Shown: positions 1 through 6,269 of the stretch, piece after piece
How the letters are laid out: every line of letters starts with the position of its first letter
Position numbering within the stretch: the stretch's first letter is position 1
Notes under the pieces: generated by a model
Database searches by the model: none
The model's input: only the letters and a program-made list of their open reading frames with translations
Told to the model about the DNA's origin: nothing
NCBI GenBank assembly: GCA_964432465.1
Contig: CAYSNI010000055.1
Coordinates: forward strand, 1 to 8,038
Reading direction: 5' to 3'
Source: JAHFLQ01 sp964432465
Lineage (GTDB): Bacteria > Patescibacteriota > Minisyncoccia > UBA6257 > WO2-44-18
DNA length: 8,038 bases
Made by a program: the position numbers and the translations under genes

Positions 1-141
1 GCTCATCGAAGCTTAAATTTTTCGATTAAGACCACTAATCTCTCGATGACTAACTTCCAACCAGATATAATCGGGAATCTTGAATACTCTTATTATAAAA
101 AGTCGATGTCGAAAAATTAAATAGAGTTTCTACTTACCTGG
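1..141. other. Upstream region, no supported gene
   Basis: No convincing gene is visible here. Frame 1 is open from the window edge to a TAA at 118-120, and frame 3 is open to a TAA at 27-29. Either could be the tail of an upstream gene, but neither peptide is recognisable. The region is AT-rich. It holds a perfect TATAAT at 66-71 without a good -35, and a small inverted repeat, ATCGAA at 5-10 with TTCGAT at 21-26. The 10-mer GATGACTAAC occurs at 45-54 and again at 141-150, where it covers the recO start codon. The short TTAGTGG-like and CGATTA-like words recall the repeat cluster at 6177-6269. The region could hold the promoter of the recO transcription unit. Confidence 0.4.
66..71 (+). promoter_or_regulatory. 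Possible -10 box upstream of recO
   Basis: TATAAT matches the sigma-70 -10 consensus exactly. The hexamer at 17-bp spacing (TCGATG, 43-48) matches the -35 consensus poorly. The predicted transcript would have a leader of roughly 60 bases before the recO ATG. The local sequence is AT-rich, so a chance match is quite possible. Confidence 0.25.
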
Positions 142-648
142 ATGACTAACGAGTATTTTACTGAAGCGATTGTGATTGATAAAGAGCCGATAGGCGAAGC
201 GGATCTGCAAATTTATTTATACACTAAAGATCTGGGTCGCATCACCGCCCGCGCGATCAGCGCCCGGAAGATCATTTCCAAATTAGCTAGCCACCTTGAG
301 CCTTTAAGCAGAGTTCAGGTTCGCCTAGTGCAAAAAAATCGTTTTCAGGTTGTGGATGCGGTGCGGACCGGTTCATTGCCAAGAAGCCCGGCTGTTCTTC
401 GGATTCTTCGTTTAGTGAAAGATCTAACTGGGGAGGGTCAGGCTGACTTGGAGTTATGGAATATTTTAGAAAGCGGTAACGCGACCGGTGCGTCTGTCTT
501 AGGCGCCCTCGGTTTTGATAGCCAATATGCCGTTTGTGAGAATTGTGGAAATGAAAAACCAAGCCACTTTGTGTTTGGTCGCTTGGAATACATTTGCGCG
601 TCTTGTTTTTTACAATCTGGAAAGCCAGCCGCTTTCGCGTTAAACTAA
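142..648 (+). CDS. recO: DNA repair protein RecO, short form
   Basis: RecO acts in the RecFOR recombination pathway, where it binds single-stranded DNA and SSB, anneals strands and helps load RecA. The 168-residue product opens with the oligonucleotide-binding fold typical of RecO (about 5-78), including the family-like stretch SKLASHLEPLSRVQVRLV near 46-63. A short helical part follows (about 82-120), then a four-cysteine zinc finger with CxxC pairs at C132/C135 and C152/C155. RecO proteins are usually about 240 residues, so this copy is short, with a reduced helical region and almost nothing after the zinc finger. The reading frame is intact and the stop is clear, so I see no sign of a broken gene. 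There is no Shine-Dalgarno sequence before the ATG. The next gene starts 15 bases downstream, which suggests co-transcription. The assignment rests on motif and fold recognition, not on a search. Confidence 0.82.
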   Translation: MTNEYFTEAIVIDKEPIGEADLQIYLYTKDLGRITARAISARKIISKLASHLEPLSRVQVRLVQKNRFQVVDAVRTGSLPRSPAVLRILRLVKDLTGEGQADLELWNILESGNATGASVLGALGFDSQYAVCENCGNEKPSHFVFGRLEYICASCFLQSGKPAAFALN

Positions 649-652
649 GTCC

Positions 653-658
653 TATAGA
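653..658 (+). promoter_or_regulatory. Weak -10-like element before the Ig-like protein gene
   Basis: TATAGA ends 5 bases before the ATG at 664. No -35 match is visible at normal spacing. It is listed because similar hexamers precede three other starts in this window at nearly the same distance. The gene could equally be transcribed from the recO promoter. Confidence 0.2.
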
Positions 659-663
659 TTTAC

Positions 664-2388
664 ATGAGTCTTAAAGCTAAAGTTATCCTTATTTTTTCTC
701 TGGTGATCATAATGGGCGTGGGCGTAATCGCTTATTTTGCTTATCAAGCCAGCGTATCGCGTGGTTTAGATATTCAGATTTCCGGACCGGAGAAGGTGTT
801 AATCGGCGTACCTTTTGAGGTCCGGATTAATGTAGTTAACAGCTCAGAAAATCTTCTCCAACAAGTACGGCTAAACGTGAATCTTCCGGAGGGAATGTCC
901 TTTCTCGGTTCGCCAGCCGCTAAAAATATCGACTTTCGAGATCTCGGTTCGTTAAATTCTGGGGAAGTAAGCCAGCAAACTTTCCGCCTGATCAATCTTG
1001 ATGGTCAGAATACCTACAAAAAAATTACTGCTTCCGGGAATTATCTGGCCGGATCGTTAAGCTCTCGTTTTCAGAAAGAAGCGGATTTTCAATTAGCAGT
1101 AGGGGATTACGCGCTTGTCCTAGATATCGCGGCACCTCAAAAAATCTTTAGTGGTGAATCTTTTGATACCCAGATCATTTACAAAAATATTTCGACCGGT
1201 GATTTTGATAATTTGAAGCTCGTTCTCGAATATCCTCAGAGTTTTACGGCCTCTAGGTTTACTCTGAAGCCGGACCAAGGAAACAATATTTGGCTGTTAG
1301 GAGGACTGCGTAAGGGATCAGAGAACAAATTTACTGTTACCGGCAGTCTGATTGGTTCGGATGCCGCAACGTTCGATCTGAAAGCAACTTTGAGCGCCAC
1401 GTTTTTGGGTCAGGAGTATCCGATTAATGTGAATTTGGCGACGCTTGGTATTGCGGCCTCTCCTTTGTCGATAAAAATCTCTCTTAACGGTAATACGGAA
1501 TATGTTGCCAAGGCCGGTGATTTTCTGAATTATGTTTTGACCTACACGAATACAACGGACATCGGATTGCGTGATGTTATTATTAAATCCCAGCTGATCG
1601 GGGAGATGTTTGATTTTTCCCAACTGACCAGTAGTGGATCATTCAGTTCCAGTAATAACACTATTACTTGGAATGCTTCTCAGATCTCGTCACTCTCCAC
1701 CTTGGCGCCGGGAGAATCGGGCAACGTCAGTTTTTCTATCAGAGTTAAAGAGGTCTATCCAATTCGTCGTCTTAGTGATAAAAACTTTACTTTGAAAACA
1801 AGGGCCAGTATCGAATCACCAACCGTTCCGAACTTTGTTGAGGCTAGTAAGACATTCAGTTTGAGCAGTTTGGATACCAAAGTTGCGGATCAGATTAAGT
1901 TGAATACCAAAGTATTTTTCCGCGACGCTTTATCAGGTATCGTCAATAAAGGTCCATTCCCGCCGAGAGTGAATCAGCCGACTCAATATACAGTCCACTG
2001 GCAGATTACTAACTACTCCAATGATGTTAAGGAGGTTACTGTTCGGGCGTTTTTAGGTGGTAATGTGAAATTTACCGGGCTTGCTAAGGTAAACTCCGGT
2101 AGCGCGGTTCCGACTTATAATGATCGTACCCAGGAAGTTACTTGGACGATTAGCCGGATTCCGGCCACGGTAGGAGTAATTTCGACTCCAATTGAAGCGA
2201 CTTTTCAGATTGAAGCTACTCCGTCTTCTTCCGACGTGGGCCGTTTCATGGAGCTAATTAAGGACTCAAGCATTAAAGGCACTGACGAATTTACCAGTTT
2301 AGAGGTAAGCTATTCTAATCCGTCAGTGACCACACAATTGCCGGACGACGCGACAGTGATTAATACTCCCGGCATCGTTAAGCAATAA
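664..2388 (+). CDS. Anchored extracellular protein with repeated Ig-like (DUF11/CARDB-type) modules
   Basis: This 574-residue protein has a basic N-terminus and one hydrophobic segment (about 5-27), consistent with a signal anchor that leaves the rest outside the membrane. There is no lipobox cysteine, no sortase motif and no C-terminal membrane segment. The exported part reads as four beta-sandwich modules, roughly 35-145, 148-260, 266-400 and 412-560. Each begins with a phrase like 'ion, gap, F-x-v-x-Y-x-N' that recurs in DUF11, CARDB and other Ig-like folds: FEVRINVVN, FDTQIIYKN, LNYVLTYTN and YTVHWQITN. The third and fourth modules also carry the TITWN and EVTWTI strands. No catalytic motif is visible. 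A structural or adhesive role at the cell surface is inferred. The stop lies one base before the GlyRS start, implying co-transcription and perhaps translational coupling. The general class is secure but the exact family is not. Confidence 0.7.
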   Translation: MSLKAKVILIFSLVIIMGVGVIAYFAYQASVSRGLDIQISGPEKVLIGVPFEVRINVVNSSENLLQQVRLNVNLPEGMSFLGSPAAKNIDFRDLGSLNSGEVSQQTFRLINLDGQNTYKKITASGNYLAGSLSSRFQKEADFQLAVGDYALVLDIAAPQKIFSGESFDTQIIYKNISTGDFDNLKLVLEYPQSFTASRFTLKPDQGNNIWLLGGLRKGSENKFTVTGSLIGSDAATFDLKATLSATFLGQEYPINVNLATLGIAASPLSIKISLNGNTEYVAKAGDFLNYVLTYTNTTDIGLRDVIIKSQLIGEMFDFSQLTSSGSFSSSNNTITWNASQISSLSTLAPGESGNVSFSIRVKEVYPIRRLSDKNFTLKTRASIESPTVPNFVEASKTFSLSSLDTKVADQIKLNTKVFFRDALSGIVNKGPFPPRVNQPTQYTVHWQITNYSNDVKEVTVRAFLGGNVKFTGLAKVNSGSAVPTYNDRTQEVTWTISRIPATVGVISTPIEATFQIEATPSSSDVGRFMELIKDSSIKGTDEFTSLEVSYSNPSVTTQLPDDATVINTPGIVKQ

Positions 2389-2389
2389 T

Positions 2390-3835
2390 ATGGATCAACT
2401 AGAAAAAATTATCAGTCTTTCTAAGCGCCGTGGCTTTATTTTCCCCGGATCGGAAATTTACGGCGGACTCGCCAATTCCTGGGATTACGGCCCGCTCGGC
2501 ACCGAGCTGAAGAAAAATATTAAAGACGAATGGTGGAGTCGGTTTGTTCGCCGGCGCACTGACGTTGTTGGTATTGATGCCGCGTTGATGATGAACCCGA
2601 AGGTTTGGGAAGCGTCCGGCCACGTCGGCGGATTTTCTGATCCGCTAGTAGAGTGTAAAAAGTGCCACACCCGATTTCGTCTAGACGAAATCGGAAGCTC
2701 CAAATTTCAAAATCTAAACGCCAAACAAATTTCAAATCCTAAATCTGAAACAAATAATTTATCTCCCGAGCCCGGTCGAGGGACTACCTTATGTCCCAAC
2801 TGTGGTAGCGCGGAACTGACTGCAGCGAAGCAGTTCAATCTAATGTTCAAGACTTTTATGGGTCCTGCCGAAGAAAAAGCAAACGCCGTGTACTTACGTC
2901 CCGAAACGGCGCAGGCGATGTTTGTGGATTTTAAAAATGTGTTGGAAACCACCCGGAAGCGCCTTCCTTTTGGTATCGCGCAGATGGGTAAGGCGTTCCG
3001 CAATGAGATTACTCCCGGCAATTTTATTTTTCGAACTCGTGAATTTGAACAGATGGAAATTGAATACTTCGTCCATCCGGGCGAATGGGAAAAGCATTTT
3101 GAATACTGGCTTAAAGAAATGAAGCGCTGGTTGAAAGATTTAGGCGTTTCCGATAAGAAACTGCACTACGCGGAGATCCCCGAAGGGGAGCGGGCGCATT
3201 ATTCTAAGCGCACGGTAGATATTGAGTACGACTATCCGTTCGGCCGGAAGGAGCTTTACGGCCTCGCGTATCGTGGCGATTTTGACCTTGCCCAGCATGA
3301 GAAGGCGAGCGGGCAGGATTTGAAATATGTTAATCCCGAAGATCCGAAGGAGAAGTTTTTACCGCACGTGATTGAGCCGACCTGGGGCGTAGATCGATCG
3401 GTACTGGTGGCGATGTTGGAGGCGTACCACGAGGAGAAAATTAAAAATTCAAAATTAAAAATTCAAAACGGAAATAAAGAACAGGAAGAGGAGATTAGGA
3501 CTGTAATGCGTTTTCCGAAATGGCTCGCACCCGTGAAGGTAGCTATCTTGCCGCTTTCCAAAAAAGACAATCTTTCCAAGGTTGCGAAAAAGATCCACGA
3601 AGAGCTCGCGGAAAAATTTGTGGTGGAATACGACGAGACGCAGAGCATTGGTAAGCGTTATCGTCGCCAGGACGAGATCGGCACGCCGTATTGCGTGACC
3701 GTGGATTTTGATACGCTCGGCGAAGGCAATAAAAAAGATAAAGATACCGTCACCGTCCGCGACCGGGACTCAATGAAACAGAAGCGAGTGAAGATTGTTG
3801 ATTTGGCGGAATATTTGGGGAAAGAACTCGCCTAA
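2390..3835 (+). CDS. glyS: Glycyl-tRNA synthetase, single-chain class II (alpha2-type)
   Basis: This cytosolic enzyme charges tRNA-Gly with glycine using ATP. The 481-residue product follows the archaeal/eukaryotic-like homodimeric GlyRS type. It has the N-terminal GFIFPGSEIYGGLANSWDYGP block (15-35), WEASGHVGGFSDP (73-85), YLRPETAQAMF (168-178), motif 2 around FRNEITPGNFIFRTREFEQ (203-221), and motif 3 with GVDRS (333-337). The C-terminal anticodon-binding domain (about 378-475) includes RYRRQDEIGTPYCVTVD. A zinc knuckle is implied by C89/C92 and C135/C138. Two stretches look inserted: about residues 95-130, between the cysteine pairs, built on a palindrome and an AT-rich tandem repeat; and about 350-367, built on a 14-bp tandem repeat. 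Both keep the frame and leave the catalytic motifs intact, so the enzyme is probably active. The ATG begins one base after the previous stop. The symbol glyQS is also used for this form. Confidence 0.95.
   Translation: MDQLEKIISLSKRRGFIFPGSEIYGGLANSWDYGPLGTELKKNIKDEWWSRFVRRRTDVVGIDAALMMNPKVWEASGHVGGFSDPLVECKKCHTRFRLDEIGSSKFQNLNAKQISNPKSETNNLSPEPGRGTTLCPNCGSAELTAAKQFNLMFKTFMGPAEEKANAVYLRPETAQAMFVDFKNVLETTRKRLPFGIAQMGKAFRNEITPGNFIFRTREFEQMEIEYFVHPGEWEKHFEYWLKEMKRWLKDLGVSDKKLHYAEIPEGERAHYSKRTVDIEYDYPFGRKELYGLAYRGDFDLAQHEKASGQDLKYVNPEDPKEKFLPHVIEPTWGVDRSVLVAMLEAYHEEKIKNSKLKIQNGNKEQEEEIRTVMRFPKWLAPVKVAILPLSKKDNLSKVAKKIHEELAEKFVVEYDETQSIGKRYRRQDEIGTPYCVTVDFDTLGEGNKKDKDTVTVRDRDSMKQKRVKIVDLAEYLGKELA
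2671..2694. repeat. Perfect 24-bp palindrome inside the GlyRS gene
   Basis: The half-site CCGATTTCGTCT is followed directly by its exact reverse complement, so the 24 bases are self-complementary, with CTAG at the centre. In RNA this would form a 10-bp stem with a CUAG loop. It encodes residues 95-102 (RFRLDEIG) just after the first CxxC pair, and on the minus strand the same octapeptide can be read. A perfect palindrome of this length is not expected by chance in one gene. It is immediately followed by an AT-rich tandem repeat. Confidence 0.9.
2701..2762. repeat. AT-rich imperfect 25-bp tandem repeat inside the GlyRS gene
   Basis: Two adjacent 25-base units (2701-2725 and 2726-2750) share the exact 11-mer CAAATTTCAAA at their start and match at 19 of 25 positions. 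A degraded third copy begins at 2751 with CAAATAATTTA. The period is not a multiple of three, so the units are read in different frames. They give a low-complexity stretch rich in N, K, S and Q (about residues 104-124) between the two zinc cysteine pairs. The local composition differs sharply from the GC-richer flanking coding sequence. Confidence 0.8.
3437..3468. repeat. Perfect 14-bp tandem repeat inside the GlyRS gene
   Basis: AAAATTAAAAATTC occurs twice in direct succession (3437-3450 and 3451-3464), followed by AAAA, the start of a third unit. It encodes KIKNSKLKIQN (350-360), between motif 3 and the start of the anticodon-binding domain. The charged stretch that follows (GNKEQEEE) completes a linker of about 17 residues that related enzymes seem to lack or replace with something shorter. 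Confidence 0.85.
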
Positions 3836-3847
3836 CTTTTAGTTCTC

Positions 3848-3856
3848 TGGTAAAAT
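3848..3856 (+). promoter_or_regulatory. Extended -10 promoter before the M16 peptidase gene
   Basis: TGGTAAAAT fits the extended -10 form TGnTAtaaT with one mismatch in the hexamer. It lies in the 29-base gap after glyS and ends 8 bases before the ATG at 3865. Transcription starting at the usual distance would yield an mRNA with almost no leader. No -35 match and no Shine-Dalgarno sequence are visible. Confidence 0.45.
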
Positions 3857-3864
3857 CTCCTTAC

Positions 3865-5133
3865 ATGGAGAAATTTAAAAAGATCACTTTAAAAAATGGG
3901 ATGCGGGTTATTTTGGCGCCACAGGAAGGACCGGCGACGACCGTCCTGGTTTTAGTAGAGGCTGGCTCAAAATATGAAACAAAAAAAATTAACGGGCTCT
4001 CGCATTTCCTTGAGCATATGTGTTTTAAGGGCACGACCAAGCGTCCGAAGGCGATTGATATTGCCGGTGAGTTGGATTATATCGGCTCCGAATACAACGC
4101 TTTCACCTCTCAGGAGTGGACCGGCTATTATGCTAAGGCTCAAGCTAAGCACACCGGAAAAATTCTAGATGTAGTCACGGATCTTTATCTGAATCCGGTT
4201 TTTGACGAGAAGGAGATAGAGAAGGAGAAGGGCGTAATTATAGAAGAGCTGAATATGTATGAAGATACGCCGCAGAGAAAAGTGGGGGATCTTTTCTTGG
4301 AGCTTCTTTACGGCGATCAACCGGCCGGTTGGGACGTGGGCGGAAAAAAAGAAATTATTCGTACGCTAACCCGGGAAGATTTTATTCATTATCGTAACGA
4401 TCATTATGTCGCAAAGGCAACCGTAGTAGTGGTTACCGGAAATTTTAAAGAGAAAGAAGTGCTCGCTGATATTGATAAACATTTTGCCGACGTCTCCACT
4501 GGGGACAAGCACGGCAAGATTGCGACCACCGAAAGTCAGAGCAAGCCGGAGATTTTAGTGCGTCACAAAGCTTCTGATCAAACCCATCTGATTATCGGTT
4601 GCCGGGCTTTCAGCGCTTTTGATAAACGAAAATACGCGTTGGATGTATTAGCCGACGTGCTCGGCGGGGGGATGAGCTCTCGGCTTTTCCAGAAAGTCCG
4701 TGAAGAACTGGGCGCCGCGTATTACGTACGCGCCGGCAGTGATCTTTTTTCAGATCATGGTTATCTAGGAATCTCCGCGGGAGTTGAGCATTCCAAGCTA
4801 GAGATCGTTATTAAAGCGATTCTTGGCGAACTGAAGCGGATTGCTGACGGCGACTTCAGTGAAGCCGATCTGGTGCATGGTAAAGATCATATTACTGGAA
4901 AGATGATGCTGGGCCTGGAAACATCTGATTCTTTAGCGATGTTCTATGGAGGGCAGGAGATATTAGAGAAAGATATTAAGATGGCGGATGAAGTGGCGGC
5001 TAAGATTAACGCCGTGACCAGACAGGAGGTGTTGGATGTGGCGAAGGAGATTTTCCAGGACTCTAAGCTGAATATGGCTCTAATCGGACCTTATAAAGAT
5101 AAAAAACCGTTTGAGGATATTTTACACTTTTAA
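3865..5133 (+). CDS. M16-family zinc metallopeptidase (processing-peptidase type)
   Basis: M16 peptidases of this size cleave short peptides or presequences inside a clamshell formed by two domain pairs. The 422-residue protein has the inverted zinc motif HFLEH at 47-51. H47 and H51 would be zinc ligands, E50 the catalytic base, and E128 in VIIEELNMYED the third ligand, which fits the HxxEH-x76-E spacing of the family. The N-terminal M16 domain spans about 5-155. The second M16_C-type domain spans about 170-350 and carries GGGMSSRLFQKVREELGAAYY (267-287), including the conserved R...Y substrate-binding area. Length matches the single-chain bacterial group related to the mitochondrial processing peptidase beta subunit. 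No signal peptide is visible, so it is probably cytosolic. An extended -10 box lies just before the ATG, and no Shine-Dalgarno sequence is present. The substrate is unknown. Confidence 0.92.
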   Translation: MEKFKKITLKNGMRVILAPQEGPATTVLVLVEAGSKYETKKINGLSHFLEHMCFKGTTKRPKAIDIAGELDYIGSEYNAFTSQEWTGYYAKAQAKHTGKILDVVTDLYLNPVFDEKEIEKEKGVIIEELNMYEDTPQRKVGDLFLELLYGDQPAGWDVGGKKEIIRTLTREDFIHYRNDHYVAKATVVVVTGNFKEKEVLADIDKHFADVSTGDKHGKIATTESQSKPEILVRHKASDQTHLIIGCRAFSAFDKRKYALDVLADVLGGGMSSRLFQKVREELGAAYYVRAGSDLFSDHGYLGISAGVEHSKLEIVIKAILGELKRIADGDFSEADLVHGKDHITGKMMLGLETSDSLAMFYGGQEILEKDIKMADEVAAKINAVTRQEVLDVAKEIFQDSKLNMALIGPYKDKKPFEDILHF

Positions 5134-5150
5134 TAAATTGTAGTTATATA
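5121..5150 (+). promoter_or_regulatory. Probable sigma-70 type promoter before the AI-2E family gene
   Basis: TTTACA (5121-5126, five of six consensus bases) and TATATA (5145-5150) are separated by 18 bases, an acceptable spacing. The -35 lies inside the last codons of the M16 gene. The predicted transcription start, 6-8 bases after the -10, coincides with the ATG at 5157, so the mRNA would be leaderless. This is the best promoter candidate in the window. Confidence 0.5.
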
Positions 5151-5156
5151 TAGTTA

Positions 5157-6176
5157 ATGGAGACAAAAGCACCCTCAATTAGCTGGGGGAGTCTGTGGCG
5201 GGTCATTCTGATGATCGCCCTGGCTTCTATCTTATTTATCGCGCAGGATATCCTGATCGCGCTATTTTTGGCGATAGTAATTTCTTCCGCGTTAGATCCG
5301 ATTGTCACTTGGCTTGAGAAAAAAAAGATACCCAGGCTTTTGAGTACGCTCGGTCTTTATATAGTGATCATATTTTTATTGGCCCTAACCGCCTATGCCA
5401 TTATCCCAGTTGCGCTTTCTGAGTTTAGTAATTTATTAAGTAACGTTGGAAAGTACTCCGGCGCGCTCTCTAACGTCCTCGATACTTCGGTTCTAATCGA
5501 GTCTGTAAATCAAGGGCTGAAAAAGTTCACCGATCTTCTGTTAAGCGGCAGCACTTCCCTGTTAGACGTAGGGTCTAAATTTTTTGGTGGGCTGTCCACC
5601 GTTATTTCTGTCTTTGTGCTTTCCTTTTATCTTACGGTGGGCAAGGACGGTGTAGAGCGTTTTTTTGTGACCATTATGCCTTCAATGTATGAGTCAAAGG
5701 TTTTGGATGTGTATACGCGTATTAAAAAGAAGTTAGGAAGGTGGCTGGCCGGGCAGCTGGTATTGAGCGGCCTCTTCGGCTTCCTGGTGTTTATCGGCCT
5801 TTGGATTCTCGGTGTGAAATACAGTCTTTTACTGGGCATTGTCGCCGCTGTCCTTGAGTTAGTACCGTTCGTCGGACCAATTTTTAGCGGTAGTATCGCG
5901 GTCTTGGTTGGCTTTACCGCGTCTCCTCAGCTTGCTTTGTATACTCTTATTTTGTTCATCGTACTTCAACAGCTTGAAGGGCATCTCCTGATTCCGAGCG
6001 TGAACAAGTTCTCCACCGATGTGGATCCGGTCGTGGTGCTGGTTTCTATGCTTATTGGCGCCAAGGTGTTCGGGATTATGGGTTTAATTTTGGCCGTGCC
6101 GGCTGCCGTGTTGCTTCAGGAGCTGATTGCCGATTGGTCTCAGACTAAGGCGAGACGGCGTGGACTTGGCCTCTAG
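5157..6176 (+). CDS. AI-2E / PerM family membrane protein
   Basis: The 339-residue polytopic membrane protein belongs to the family once called UPF0118 (PF01594). Members have been linked to autoinducer-2 export, to sodium/proton antiport and to other transport, so the substrate cannot be read from the sequence. Hydrophobic segments lie at about 13-45 (two helices), 62-88, 143-162, 203-222, 224-253, 257-275 and 291-322. Family signatures are the early LDPIVTWLEKKKIPR block (46-60), LELVPFVGP (233-241), QQLEGHLLIPSVN (271-283) and LAVPAAVLLQEL (312-323). A soluble loop covers roughly 90-140, and the C-terminus is basic. The ATG has no Shine-Dalgarno sequence but lies just after a TTTACA/TATATA promoter candidate. 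A probable terminator follows the stop, so this gene may form its own unit or end the upstream one. Confidence 0.9.
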   Translation: METKAPSISWGSLWRVILMIALASILFIAQDILIALFLAIVISSALDPIVTWLEKKKIPRLLSTLGLYIVIIFLLALTAYAIIPVALSEFSNLLSNVGKYSGALSNVLDTSVLIESVNQGLKKFTDLLLSGSTSLLDVGSKFFGGLSTVISVFVLSFYLTVGKDGVERFFVTIMPSMYESKVLDVYTRIKKKLGRWLAGQLVLSGLFGFLVFIGLWILGVKYSLLLGIVAAVLELVPFVGPIFSGSIAVLVGFTASPQLALYTLILFIVLQQLEGHLLIPSVNKFSTDVDPVVVLVSMLIGAKVFGIMGLILAVPAAVLLQELIADWSQTKARRRGLGL

Positions 6177-6178
6177 GC

Positions 6179-6225
6179 AAGCGATTAGCGACTAGCAGTT
6201 AGTGGCTAGTCAATTCGCTTTTTTT
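6179..6225 (+). terminator. Probable Rho-independent terminator after the AI-2E family gene
   Basis: The inner stem pairs GACTAGC (6190-6196) with GCTAGTC (6205-6211) around an 8-base loop. The outer stem pairs AAGCGA (6179-6184) with TCGCTT (6215-6220), with an unequal internal loop between them. A run of seven T residues (6219-6225) follows directly. It begins three bases after the stop codon. The structure shares sequence with a repeat cluster, so it may be a repeat element used as a terminator. Confidence 0.65.
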
Positions 6226-6256
6226 GAAGTATGTTTCTACTAGTCGCTAGTGGCTA
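6186..6256. repeat. Cluster of short direct and inverted repeats before metG
   Basis: TAGCGACTAG (6186-6195) is the reverse complement of CTAGTCGCTA (6240-6249). TAGTGGCTA occurs as a direct repeat at 6200-6208 and 6248-6256. Variants of TAGC, CTAG and CTAAC fill most of the 93-base gap between the AI-2E gene and metG. The left part overlaps the probable terminator. The pattern resembles a small dispersed repeat element, not a coding or RNA gene. No long target-site duplication is visible. Confidence 0.6.
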
Positions 6257-6269
6257 ACTCCTAACTACT

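Noticed and set aside
1..120. Frame 1 open from the window edge to TAA at 118-120, as a gene tail
   Set aside because: Only 39 codons are visible and the peptide resembles nothing I know. The AT-rich sequence and repeats fit an intergenic region at least as well.
2520..2735. Minus-strand open frame containing the same RFRLDEIG octapeptide as GlyRS
   Set aside because: The shared octapeptide comes from the perfect palindrome, not from a second gene. The rest is the antisense of glyS.
2759..2785. Inverted repeat around CCCGAGCCCGGTCGAGGG in glyS
   Set aside because: Only six of nine positions pair, too weak to call beside the perfect palindrome nearby.
2707..3021. Minus-strand open frame of 104 codons opposite glyS
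   Set aside because: It is antisense to the conserved catalytic core of GlyRS and has no recognisable protein features.
6186..6256. CRISPR-like array
   Set aside because: The repeated words are only 9-10 bases, occur twice, and have no regular spacers. No cas genes are present.
6177..6269. T-box riboswitch upstream of metG
   Set aside because: The conserved T-box sequence around AGGGTGGNACCGCG is absent, and the leader is too short and dominated by simple repeats.
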